In this document: in pieces, positions 43,768 through 52,082 of the stretch | Numbering within the stretch: the first letter of the stretch is position 1 | Layout of the letters: every line of letters begins with the position of its first letter | Assembly: GCF_014196765.1 (NCBI RefSeq) | Contig: NZ_JACIEE010000005.1 | Location: 248,001-312,000 of the forward strand | DNA: 64,000 nt | Direction of reading: 5' to 3' | Origin: Mycoplana azooxidifex | GTDB lineage: Bacteria; Pseudomonadota; Alphaproteobacteria; Rhizobiales; Rhizobiaceae | Notes under the pieces: model-generated | Told to the model about the DNA's origin: nothing | What the model saw: the letters and a program-made list of their open reading frames with translations, nothing else | Databases searched by the model: none | Translations under genes and position numbers: made by a program

Positions 43768-45275
43768 TACGCCACGAGCTCCCTTGATCGGATGTGGTCG
43801 GCCACCCGCAGCGCTTGGGCTGCGACTGTCAGCGCCGGGTTGACCGCAGCCGAAGTCGGCAGGAACGAGGCATCGACGACGAACAGGTTCGGATGGTCGA
43901 ACGAGCGGCAGTAGACGTCAAGCGGCGAGGTTGCCGGGTCGTTGCCGATCCGCACCGTTCCGCACTGGTGCGAGGGCGTGCGCTTGTCGAAGGCGCGCGA
44001 CAGGACGATCGGAAATCCGGCCTTCTTCAGTACCGCCTTCAGCCTCGCCACCAGTTCCAGATGGGCGTCCCAGTTGGTGCGGGTCCATTTCAGCACGATC
44101 CTGTCGCCGTCCACCGTGATCCGACTTTCGGGGTGCGGCAGGTCCTCACTCATGGCGTAGAAATCGATCGCATGTCGCGAGACCCGCTCCAGCAGCCATT
44201 CCGGCACCGAGGGCATGTTGGCCTTGAGGATCTTCCCCGAAACGCGGCCAAGCAGCTGGACATTGCCGAGCGGCGCTCCGCCGGCGCCGTCGGAGAGATA
44301 GAAATCGTTGAAGCCGAAGGACTTCTGGTAGACCGAGGTGTTGCGATAGGACGGCGAGAGCGCGATCACCGCGCTCGAATTGTGGTTCATGAAGTTGCGG
44401 CCGACCTGATCGGACGAATTGGCAAGCCCGCGCGGGTTGGCCTCGCTGGCCGAACGCAGCAGCAGCGCCGCGGACTGCACCGCGCCGGCTGCCAAGATCA
44501 CCAGCTTTGGCGAGACGCTGTGCTCATCGCCATCCCTGATGTAGCGGATGGTCGTGATCGAGCGGCCATGCGGCGCGGTGTAGAGGCGCGTCACGCGGCT
44601 GCCGGTCTGCAGCCGGACGTTCGGATATTTCAGGGCCTCGGCAAGTGCGGTCGTCTCGGCGTCCATCTTGCCGTCGTCGGCGTTCGGATGGGCGTCCCAC
44701 GGTGTCTTCGCCTTCTTCAGCCAACGCTCGATATCGACGCCGAGCGGAAGCGCGTATGGGTGCATGCCCCCGGCCTTCAGCCGCTTCTTGACCTGCGCGA
44801 TGGGCGGCTCGTCCGGTACGGGCGGAAAGGGATACGGCGCCGAGTGGAACGGCTCCGTCGGGTCCTCCCCCAGGCTTCCATGGACCTGGTAGAGCCTTTC
44901 GGCCGCCGAGTACCAGGGCTCCAGCTCCTCGTAAGGATAGGGCCATGCCGGCGAGACGCCCTCGCGGTGGCGCATCTCCAGGAAATCTTCGCGGCGGTAG
45001 CGCACGAGAACTGCGCCATAGAACTTCGAATTGCCGCCGACATTGTAGTAGTTGCCGGGATTGAAGCCCTCGCCGCCGGCCTCGTACCAGGTCTCCTTCG
45101 GGCGGAAGTGGCCGCGCTGGAAGATCGCGCGCTGGTCGCGGTTCTCCGGCCGGTCCTCGATGTGGCCGCCGGCCTCGAGGATGAGAATGCTGGCGCCGCT
45201 CGGCGCAAGGCCGGCCGCAACCGTTGCCCCGCCGATGCCGGAGCCGATGATGACGATGTCGGGCTGCGAGGTCAT
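43767..45275 (-). CDS. GMC-family oxidoreductase, sugar-operon type
   Basis: This 502-residue flavoprotein has VIIGSGIGGATVAAGLAPSG at the N-terminus and the C-terminal GMC signature SHQCGTVRIGNDP with NPALTVAAQALRVADHI. It is distant from the choline dehydrogenase-like protein at 41031 and closer to pyranose/sugar dehydrogenases. The gene lies nine bases after the ATPase of a sugar ABC transporter and is coupled to an SDR. The likely role is oxidation of the imported sugar or glycoside; the product and electron acceptor are unknown. Confidence 0.88.
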   Translation of the reverse strand: MTSQPDIVIIGSGIGGATVAAGLAPSGASILILEAGGHIEDRPENRDQRAIFQRGHFRPKETWYEAGGEGFNPGNYYNVGGNSKFYGAVLVRYRREDFLEMRHREGVSPAWPYPYEELEPWYSAAERLYQVHGSLGEDPTEPFHSAPYPFPPVPDEPPIAQVKKRLKAGGMHPYALPLGVDIERWLKKAKTPWDAHPNADDGKMDAETTALAEALKYPNVRLQTGSRVTRLYTAPHGRSITTIRYIRDGDEHSVSPKLVILAAGAVQSAALLLRSASEANPRGLANSSDQVGRNFMNHNSSAVIALSPSYRNTSVYQKSFGFNDFYLSDGAGGAPLGNVQLLGRVSGKILKANMPSVPEWLLERVSRHAIDFYAMSEDLPHPESRITVDGDRIVLKWTRTNWDAHLELVARLKAVLKKAGFPIVLSRAFDKRTPSHQCGTVRIGNDPATSPLDVYCRSFDHPNLFVVDASFLPTSAAVNPALTVAAQALRVADHIRSRELVA

Positions 45276-45284
45276 GGCTTCTTC

Positions 45285-46409
45285 TCAGGCGATGCGGCGC
45301 TGGCTGTCGGGGTCGAAGAACACCGCTTTGTCGAGATTGAAGGCGAGCCGTGCCTTCTGCCCAGCGGAGATGCGCGCGTCGGCGCGCAGGCGGGCGACGA
45401 TCTCCTTGCCGCCGAGATGGGTGACCGCGAAGGTGTCGGCACCGGCGGGCTCGACCACCTCGATCAAGCAATCGCCTTGCGCAATCGTGCGGGCGTTGTG
45501 GTCGGCGCCCTCGGGATCGGTCAGCGCCTCCGGGCGGATGCCGAAGATCACCTCTTTGCCGCGATAGGCGCCGAGCCCGGACGGTGCGTGGTCAACGACA
45601 AGCCTGAGCGGCTCGGCCTCGGGGCGGGCGAGCGACACGGCAAGCGCGCTGCCGTCGCCTTCGACCTTCGCCTTCAAAAGGTTCATCGCCGGCGACCCCA
45701 TGAAGTCGGCGACGAAGATGTTCGCCGGATTGTTATAGATCTCGGCGGGAGTCCCGAACTGCTGCAGCATGCCGTCCTTCAGCACGGCGATCTTGGTCGC
45801 CAGCGTCATCGCCTCGATCTGGTCGTGGGTGACGTAGACGATCGTCGTCTTCATGCGCTGGTGCAGGCGCTTGATCTCGGTGCGCATGTCGACGCGCAGC
45901 TTGGCGTCGAGGTTCGACAGCGGCTCGTCGAACAGGAAGAGCTTCGGATCGCGCACCAGCGCCCGGCCCATGGCGACACGCTGGCGCTGGCCGCCGGAAA
46001 GCTGGCCGGGCTTGCGATCGAGCAGGTGGCCGATCTGCAGCATGTCTGCGACCTGCTTGATCGCCTTGTCGCGCTGGTCCTTGGGCACGCCGCGGATCTC
46101 CATGCCGAAGGCGATGTTCCCGGCGACCGTCATGTTCGGGTAGAGCGCGTAGGACTGGAACACCATGGCGATGTCGCGCTTGGAGGGGTGCAGGCCGGCG
46201 ACCGAGCGGCCGTCGATGGCGATGTCGCCGGAAGTGATCGGCTCGAGCCCCGCGATCGTGTTCAGAAGCGTGGACTTGCCGCAGCCCGACGGGCCGACGA
46301 GCACGAGGAAGCCGCCCTGCTCGATCTCCAGGTTGATGTCCTTGAGGATTTCCAGCGCGCCGTAGGACTTGCGAAGATTGCTGATCTTGAGAAACGACAT
46401 GCTGGTCAT
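45285..46409 (-). CDS. Sugar ABC transporter ATPase (UgpC/MalK-like)
   Basis: This 374-residue ATPase is of the MalK/UgpC type. Walker A is GPSGCGKST near residue 40, the signature is LSGGQRQR near 138, and Walker B is LFLFDEPLSNLDAKLR near 160. The C-terminal 130 residues form the TOBE/regulatory domain. The start may be the ATG at 46409, which overlaps the permease stop (ATGA), or the ATG three codons later at 46400 that begins MSFLKISNLRKSY. It energises the importer encoded by the next three genes. Confidence 0.93.
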   Translation of the reverse strand: MTSMSFLKISNLRKSYGALEILKDINLEIEQGGFLVLVGPSGCGKSTLLNTIAGLEPITSGDIAIDGRSVAGLHPSKRDIAMVFQSYALYPNMTVAGNIAFGMEIRGVPKDQRDKAIKQVADMLQIGHLLDRKPGQLSGGQRQRVAMGRALVRDPKLFLFDEPLSNLDAKLRVDMRTEIKRLHQRMKTTIVYVTHDQIEAMTLATKIAVLKDGMLQQFGTPAEIYNNPANIFVADFMGSPAMNLLKAKVEGDGSALAVSLARPEAEPLRLVVDHAPSGLGAYRGKEVIFGIRPEALTDPEGADHNARTIAQGDCLIEVVEPAGADTFAVTHLGGKEIVARLRADARISAGQKARLAFNLDKAVFFDPDSQRRIA

Positions 46410-47287
46410 CCTTTCACGGCGCCGGACATCAGGCCGCGGACGAAGTAGCGGCCGGAGACGATGTAGACGATGAGGGTGGGAAGGGCTGCGAGGATCGCGC
46501 CCGCGAAGTGGACGTTGTATTCCTTCACGCCGGTTGACGAGGAGACGAGGTTGTTCAGCGCCACCGTCATCGGCGTGGAATAGGGGCCGGAGAAGGAGGC
46601 GCCGAACAGGAAGTCGTTCCAGATGTTGGTGAACTGCCAGATGACGGAGACGACGATGATCGGCCCGGAGGACGGCAAGAGGATGCGGCGGAAGATCTGG
46701 AAGAAGCTCGCGCCGTCGATCTGTGCGGCGCGCACCAGTTCGGTCGGGAAGTTTTCGTAGTAGTTGCGGAAATAGAGCGTGGTGAAGCCGATGCCGTAGA
46801 TCACGTGCACCATGATCAGCCCCCAGATCGAACCGGCGATCCCGAAGATGCCGAGCATGCGCGCCATCGGGATCAGCACGATCTGGAACGGGATGAAGCA
46901 GGAGAGCAGCAGCAATCCGAAGAAGATGTTCGAACCACGGAACGGCCATTTCGTCAGCACATAACCGTTCAGCGCGCCGATGATGGTGGAGATGGCGACG
47001 GCCGGCACGACCATCAGGATCGAGTTGATGAAGAACGGACGAAGGCCGGTCGGCTGCACGCCGATCTGTGCCGTCGACCAGGCCGACAGCCAGGGCTCGA
47101 TCGTCCAGACCTGCGGCAGGTTCAGCATGCCGCCCTGGCGGATCTCCTCCAGCGGCTTGAACGAGTTGACCAGCATCACATAGAGCGGCAGCAGGTAGTA
47201 GAACGCGAAGATGATCAGCGCCGTATAGATGAGGGCGCGCGTGAGCCGGTCGTGGCTGATGACGTTGTCGGAGCTTGCAGCGCTCAT
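46406..47287 (-). CDS. Sugar ABC transporter permease (MalG-like)
   Basis: This 293-residue permease has six hydrophobic helices and the EAA motif near residue 190 (AAQIDGASFFQIFRRILLP). The first helix is ALIYTALIIFAFYYLLPLYV. The start ATG at 47287 overlaps the stop codon of the upstream permease gene (ATGA) and its own stop overlaps the ATPase start. It forms the channel with the MalF-like partner. Confidence 0.92.
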   Translation of the reverse strand: MSAASSDNVISHDRLTRALIYTALIIFAFYYLLPLYVMLVNSFKPLEEIRQGGMLNLPQVWTIEPWLSAWSTAQIGVQPTGLRPFFINSILMVVPAVAISTIIGALNGYVLTKWPFRGSNIFFGLLLLSCFIPFQIVLIPMARMLGIFGIAGSIWGLIMVHVIYGIGFTTLYFRNYYENFPTELVRAAQIDGASFFQIFRRILLPSSGPIIVVSVIWQFTNIWNDFLFGASFSGPYSTPMTVALNNLVSSSTGVKEYNVHFAGAILAALPTLIVYIVSGRYFVRGLMSGAVKG

Positions 47288-48165
47288 CGGCCCTTGCCTC
47301 CACGGATTTCGGAATAGAGATAAGGGACGATGATCGAGAAGATCATGATCAGCATGATGATCGCAGACGACGCGCCGATGCCCATCTGGTTGCGGGTAAA
47401 CGTGTAGGAATACATGAAGGTCGCCGGCAGTTCGGTCGCCTGTCCGGGGCCGCCGCCGGTGAGCGCGATGACCAGGTCGTAGGCCTTGATCGCAAGATGC
47501 GCGAGGACGACGAAGGCCGAAAGGAAGATCGGGCGCATCAGCGGGATGATGATGCGGCGGTAGACGGTCATGGTCGAGGCGCCGTCGATCTGTGCTGCCT
47601 TGATGATCTCGTTGTCGACGCCGCGCAGGCCGGCGAGGAACATCGCCATGACGAAGCCGGACGACTGCCAGACGGCGGCGATAACGACGCAGTAGATGGC
47701 GTAGTTGCGGTCCTTGATCCAGTTGAACGAGAAGCTCTCCCAGCCCCACAGGTGCATGGTGTTCTCAAGCCCGATACCCGGATCGAGGAACCATTTCCAG
47801 GCGGTCCCCGTGACGATGAAGGACAGCGCCATCGGATAGAGATAGATCGGCCGCAACAGGCCCTCGATGCGGATTCGCTGGTCGAGCAGGATCGCCAGCC
47901 CGAGGCCGAGCACGCTGCAGATGACGATGTAGAGCGAGGCAAAGATCGCGAGATTCGAGATCGCCCGCCACCAATGCGGCAGCGCCCAGAGCTTCACGTA
48001 GTTCGACAGCCCGACGAAGTTGAAGGAAGGCAGCATCCTGCTGTCCGTCAGCGACAGAAGCGCCGTATAGGCGATGAAGCCGTATACGAAGACGAGCACG
48101 ATAAGAAAGCTGGGGGCGAGCACGAGCTTGGGAAGAAGCTCCTGCAGGCGCGAGCGGCTGTCCAT
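47284..48165 (-). CDS. Sugar ABC transporter permease (MalF-like)
   Basis: This 293-residue permease has six helices and the EAA loop AAQIDGASTMTVYRRIIIPLM near residue 205. I chose the ATG at 48165, preceded by GGTGGTAACG; the frame is open 27 codons further upstream but that part would run into the repeat element. It is the second gene of the operon, after the binding protein. Confidence 0.92.
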   Translation of the reverse strand: MDSRSRLQELLPKLVLAPSFLIVLVFVYGFIAYTALLSLTDSRMLPSFNFVGLSNYVKLWALPHWWRAISNLAIFASLYIVICSVLGLGLAILLDQRIRIEGLLRPIYLYPMALSFIVTGTAWKWFLDPGIGLENTMHLWGWESFSFNWIKDRNYAIYCVVIAAVWQSSGFVMAMFLAGLRGVDNEIIKAAQIDGASTMTVYRRIIIPLMRPIFLSAFVVLAHLAIKAYDLVIALTGGGPGQATELPATFMYSYTFTRNQMGIGASSAIIMLIMIFSIIVPYLYSEIRGGKGR

Positions 48166-48238
48166 GGGCGTTACCACCGTTAGCGTGAAATACAGATGCG
48201 AGCAGACTGCCAGAAGCGGATGTTGCAGGGCGCCTCTG

Positions 48239-48347
48239 CCCCTCATCCGCCTGCCGGCACCTTCTCCCCGCAGGCAGGGAGAAGGACACTGGTTGCGGCG
48301 TCTGCGTCCCCTCTCCCCGCTTGCAGGGAGAGGGTCAGGGTGAGGGG
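48239..48347. repeat. RIME-like palindromic intergenic repeat G
   Basis: It begins CCCCTCATCCGCCTGCCGGC and ends AGGGTGAGGGG. Hairpins CCTTCTCCC.../GGGAGAAGG and CCCTCTCCC.../GGGAGAGGG are present with small mismatches. It lies between the binding-protein gene and the first permease gene, where a hairpin would favour higher binding-protein mRNA. Confidence 0.78.
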
Positions 48348-48366
48348 CAATCCGGCACTAGGCCGC

Positions 48367-49608
48367 CTACTTCGCACCCTCGACGGCGGCGACCAGTTCG
48401 GTGACGGCTTCCTCGGAGGAAAGCTCGCCGTTGAACTGGCGCGTGACGACGTCGTAGATCGCGTTCTTCACCGAGGCCGGATTGGCGTGGCCGTGGGCCA
48501 TGGAGCCGTAGAGCGTGCCGCTGGTGTTGGCATCGGCCAGATCCTTGATGGCCTTCTTGCCGCAATCGTCGAAGTCGGTGTCAGGAACGTCGGTGCGGGC
48601 GGGGGCCGAGCCCTTGACCACGTTGAAGGCCGACTGGAAGGTCGGGCTTTCAATCGCCGAGGCCATGGCGAGCTGTGCCGGGACCTTGTCGTCGGCCACC
48701 TTGAACATGGCGAACTGGTCGGAGTTGAAGGTTACCGACCCCTGCGTGCCGGGGAAGCGCATGCAGACGAAATCCGCGCCCGGCTTCTTGCCGGCCTTCA
48801 GGAACTCGCCCTTGGCCCAGTCACCCATGAACTGCAGGCCTGCCTTGTCCTCGATGACCATGGCAGACGCCAGGTTCCAGTCGCGGCCGGAGAAGTTGTC
48901 GTCCACGTAGGAGCGCAGCTTCGTCATGCGGTCAAAGGCTTCCTTCATCTGCGGGCTGCCGAGCGTTTCGGGATCGAGGTCGATGAAGGCTTTCTTATAG
49001 AAATCATTGCCGAGCGAGAGCACGACCGCGTCGAAGATGGTCGCGTCCTGCCAGGGCTGGCCGCCATGGGCGACGGGCGTGATGCCCTGCTCCTTGAAGT
49101 TATCGAGCAGCACGATGAGTTCGTCCCAGTTGGCCGGCTCCTTGCCGCCCGCCTTGTCGAGGGCTGCCTTGTTGATCCACATCCAGTTGGTGGAGTGAAC
49201 GTTGACCGGGGCGGCGATCCAGTGGCCGTCATACTTGGAGAACTGCTGCAGGGCACCGGGGACCACCTTGTCCCAACCTTCCTTGGCAGCGATCTCGTCA
49301 AGATTGCCGAGCGCGCCTTCCTTGGCCCAGTCGAGAATGTCGAAGCCGAGCATCTGCACGGCCGTCGGCGCGTTGCCGGCGGTGACGCGGGCGCGCAGCA
49401 CGGTCATGGCCTCGGTGCCGCCGCCGCCTGCGACCGGCATGTCGGTCCAGCTGATCCCCTTGGATTCGAGGTCCTTCTTCAGGACGTCGAGCGCGGCAGC
49501 CTCGCCGCCGGAAGTCCACCAGTGAAGCACTTCCACGTTTTCCGCGGCCTGCGCCGCACCCGCCATCAGTGTCAGTGACATTGCAGTCGTCGTCAGAAAC
49601 TTGCGCAT
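48367..49608 (-). CDS. Sugar ABC transporter binding protein
   Basis: This 413-residue cluster D binding protein has a signal peptide ending at AAQA-AENV (residue 21). The mature start [21 protein letters not shown] is typical of rhizobial glucose/mannose or glucoside binding proteins of the GtsA group. [20 protein letters not shown] and [18 protein letters not shown] lie in the ligand cleft. GGGAGGAAAACG precedes the ATG. It is the first gene of the operon. The attached GMC and SDR genes suggest a sugar that is oxidised before entering central metabolism; the ligand is unknown. Confidence 0.92.
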   Translation of the reverse strand: MRKFLTTTAMSLTLMAGAAQAAENVEVLHWWTSGGEAAALDVLKKDLESKGISWTDMPVAGGGGTEAMTVLRARVTAGNAPTAVQMLGFDILDWAKEGALGNLDEIAAKEGWDKVVPGALQQFSKYDGHWIAAPVNVHSTNWMWINKAALDKAGGKEPANWDELIVLLDNFKEQGITPVAHGGQPWQDATIFDAVVLSLGNDFYKKAFIDLDPETLGSPQMKEAFDRMTKLRSYVDDNFSGRDWNLASAMVIEDKAGLQFMGDWAKGEFLKAGKKPGADFVCMRFPGTQGSVTFNSDQFAMFKVADDKVPAQLAMASAIESPTFQSAFNVVKGSAPARTDVPDTDFDDCGKKAIKDLADANTSGTLYGSMAHGHANPASVKNAIYDVVTRQFNGELSSEEAVTELVAAVEGAK

Positions 49609-49721
49609 CGTTTTCCTCCCAGCTAGCAAGTTGTATGGCGGAAGCCCTTCCGCCTCAGGGTGTATCCCAATCCGTGTCTGCAGTTTGTCTGTTGTGCGGC
49701 CTCCTCGCCGCTCTCCCAATT

Positions 49722-49779
49722 AAGATGTGACTGTCGCGCGCGCGTCAAGCGCCACTTCGGCATTGCTTAAATCGATTAA
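49722..49779 (-). promoter_or_regulatory. Possible promoter and regulator site of the sugar ABC/GMC operon
   Basis: On the minus strand CTTGAC (49749-49744) is followed after 16 bases by CATCTT (49727-49722), a plausible promoter about 110 bases before the binding-protein gene. Upstream of it the near-palindrome TTAAATCGATTAA (49767-49779) could bind a regulator. No regulator gene is adjacent. Confidence 0.35.
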
Positions 49780-49794
49780 CACTCCGCCTTTCGC

Positions 49795-51303
49795 TCATCG
49801 CGGCATCCACCAGTTGGTGCGCGCGCCGATGTGCATGTTGAGCGTCTTCGTCTCGGTATAGTCTTCCACCGCATGGCGACCCAGTTCGCGTCCCAGACCC
49901 GACTGGCGATATCCGCCGAAGGGCAGTTCGGAAGCGCCATCCATGAAGGTGTTCATCCAGACCGTACCGGCGCGGACGCGGCGGCCGATCGTAAGGCAGC
50001 TGTCGAAATCGCGGCTCCAGACGCCGGCGGAGAGGCCGTAGTCGGTGGCGTTGGCGATCCGGATCGCCTCCTCGGTCGTCTCGAAGGTGAGAACGGAAAG
50101 CACGGGGCCGAACACCTCCTCGCGCGCGACCGCCATGTCGGGCTTAACGCCAGAGAGGATGGTCGGCGCCATGAACTGGCCGAGGCCGAGATCGAGCGGC
50201 TCGCCGCCGAGTGCTACGCCAGCGCCCGCCTGCTGCGCTCCCGAAACGTAGCCGGCGATCTTCTCCAGATGCTGCGGCGTGATGATCGCGCCGACCTGCG
50301 TGGTCGGATCGAGCGGATCGCCGACCCGGACCTTCCCCGAGAGTTCGGCGATGCGGCCGGTGACCTCGTCGGCGATGTCGCGATGCAGGATGAGGCGGGA
50401 GCCTGCATTGCAGCATTCGCCGGCGTTGAAATAGGCGCCGAACACCGCCGCATCGATGAAGTCGTCCAGATTGGCGTCCGGGAAGACGATCTGCGGGTTC
50501 TTGCCGCCAAGCTCGAGCGAGACCTTTTTCAGCGTCTGCGCCGCGTTCGCCATGGTCAGCCGCCCGACGCCGGTGGAGCCGGTGAACGAAACCATGTCGA
50601 CGTCGGGATGCGTCGTCATCGGCGCGCCGACCTCGGGCCCGGTGCCGGTGATGATGTTGACGACGCCTGCCGGAACACCGGCCTCCTGGAGGATTTCGCC
50701 GAGCACCAGCGTCGAGCCGGACGTCAGTTCCGACGGCTTGACCACCGTCGTGCAGCCGGCGGCCAGCGCGAAGGGAAGCTTCTGGCTGACGATCAGGAAG
50801 GGGAAGTTCCACGGCGTGATGATCGAGACGACGCCGATCGCCTCGCGCAGCACGACGCCGAGCGTGCCGTCGCCGAGCGTGTTGTAGCTCTCGCCGTGCA
50901 GGTCGCGGGCGAGCGCCGCCGCATAGCGCCAGATATCGACGGCGCCGCCGAGTTCGCCCTTCGCCTGGCTGATCGGCTTGCCGCTCTCGATCGCATCGAG
51001 GAAGGCGAGTTCCTCGGCGCGGGCGGCGATCAGGTCGGCCGCCTTGAGGAGGATGTTGGAGCGCTCGGCCCCGGTCATGCGCGGCCAGAAGCCGTCGTCG
51101 AAGCTGCGGCGGGCGGCGGCGATGGCGCGCTCGGCATCCTGCCGCGTACCGGCCTGATAGCGACTGACGGTGACGCCATGGCCGGGCGCGACGCGCTCCA
51201 GCGTCCCGCCGCCGTCGGTCTCCACCCATGCCCCGTCGATCAGCATGCGGAAGTCGCGCACCTTGTGGTTTTCGAGCGCCTTCGGCTTCACGATAGCAGT
51301 CAT
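49795..51303 (-). CDS. NAD(P)-dependent aldehyde dehydrogenase
   Basis: This 502-residue enzyme is a typical class I/II aldehyde dehydrogenase. Cofactor binding is TPWNFPFLIVSQKLPFALAAG near residue 160, SFTGSTGVG near 240, the catalytic glutamate is in LELGGKNP near 270, and the nucleophilic cysteine is in NAGECCNAGSR near 302. I chose the ATG at 51303, which overlaps the enoyl-CoA hydratase stop by one base and has AGGGAGA six bases upstream; an ATG two codons earlier would leave no spacing. It is the third gene of the acyl-CoA operon. Confidence 0.93.
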   Translation of the reverse strand: MTAIVKPKALENHKVRDFRMLIDGAWVETDGGGTLERVAPGHGVTVSRYQAGTRQDAERAIAAARRSFDDGFWPRMTGAERSNILLKAADLIAARAEELAFLDAIESGKPISQAKGELGGAVDIWRYAAALARDLHGESYNTLGDGTLGVVLREAIGVVSIITPWNFPFLIVSQKLPFALAAGCTTVVKPSELTSGSTLVLGEILQEAGVPAGVVNIITGTGPEVGAPMTTHPDVDMVSFTGSTGVGRLTMANAAQTLKKVSLELGGKNPQIVFPDANLDDFIDAAVFGAYFNAGECCNAGSRLILHRDIADEVTGRIAELSGKVRVGDPLDPTTQVGAIITPQHLEKIAGYVSGAQQAGAGVALGGEPLDLGLGQFMAPTILSGVKPDMAVAREEVFGPVLSVLTFETTEEAIRIANATDYGLSAGVWSRDFDSCLTIGRRVRAGTVWMNTFMDGASELPFGGYRQSGLGRELGRHAVEDYTETKTLNMHIGARTNWWMPR

Positions 51304-52082
51304 CACCATTCTCCCTTGAATTCCGCCGGGCGCTTGCCGGTAAAGGCGGCAACGCCTTCCTTCAGGTCCCCGGTCTTGGCGACGAGGATCGAGCCGAGGG
51401 CTTCCACTGCGCTGCCGTTGTCCTCGCCGTTGGCAACGGCGATCATCAGTTTCGAGACTTCGGTCGCCGCCGGTCCACGTGTCGCGATACGCGCCGCGTA
51501 TTCCTTCGCCGCCTCGACGGATCGCCCGGTCTCCACGACCTTGTCGACGATGCCCAGTCCCGCAGCTTCCGCGGCTGTCAGAACCTCGCCGCCGAGCAGC
51601 ATCCGGCGCACGGCCTGCGCACCGAAGCGTTTCACCAGCCGCTGCGTGCCCGACCAGCCGGGCACCATGCCGAGGCCGGCTTCCGGCAGGCCGATCTTCA
51701 CCTGGGTTTCGGCGATGCGGATATCGGCGGCCGCGGCAAGCTCCAGCCCTCCGCCCAGCGCGTGGCCGTTGACGGCGGCGATCAACGGCATCCGCAGCGT
51801 CGCCAGCCGCTCGAACACGCGGTGGCCGAAGCGCACCCAAGCATGGCCGAATTCGTTCGGCTCCATGCCGCCCCAGGCCTTGATGTCGCCGCCGGCGGAA
51901 AAGGCCTTGCCTTCGCCGGTCAGGATCGCAACGCGAACGGCGGCGTTCGCCTCGACGGTGTCACAAGCGTCCGACAGTTCCTTCAGCATGCCGATATCGA
52001 AGGCGTTCAGCTTCTCCGGCCTTGCCACGGTGATGGTGGCCACGGCGCCCTCGACGGCGATCCTGATGCGCGGCTCAGACAT
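51303..52082 (-). CDS. Enoyl-CoA hydratase/isomerase family protein
   Basis: This 259-residue crotonase-fold protein has the first oxyanion-hole segment FSAGGDIKAWGG near residue 62 and the second, NGHALGGGLELAAAADIRI, near residue 105 with the catalytic Glu region LPEAGLGMVPGWSGTQRL after it. It may hydrate or isomerise an enoyl-CoA in a short catabolic route. Its start lies inside the end of the CoA-transferase gene (8-base overlap) and it is coupled to the aldehyde dehydrogenase gene. Confidence 0.9.
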   Translation of the reverse strand: MSEPRIRIAVEGAVATITVARPEKLNAFDIGMLKELSDACDTVEANAAVRVAILTGEGKAFSAGGDIKAWGGMEPNEFGHAWVRFGHRVFERLATLRMPLIAAVNGHALGGGLELAAAADIRIAETQVKIGLPEAGLGMVPGWSGTQRLVKRFGAQAVRRMLLGGEVLTAAEAAGLGIVDKVVETGRSVEAAKEYAARIATRGPAATEVSKLMIAVANGEDNGSAVEALGSILVAKTGDLKEGVAAFTGKRPAEFKGEW

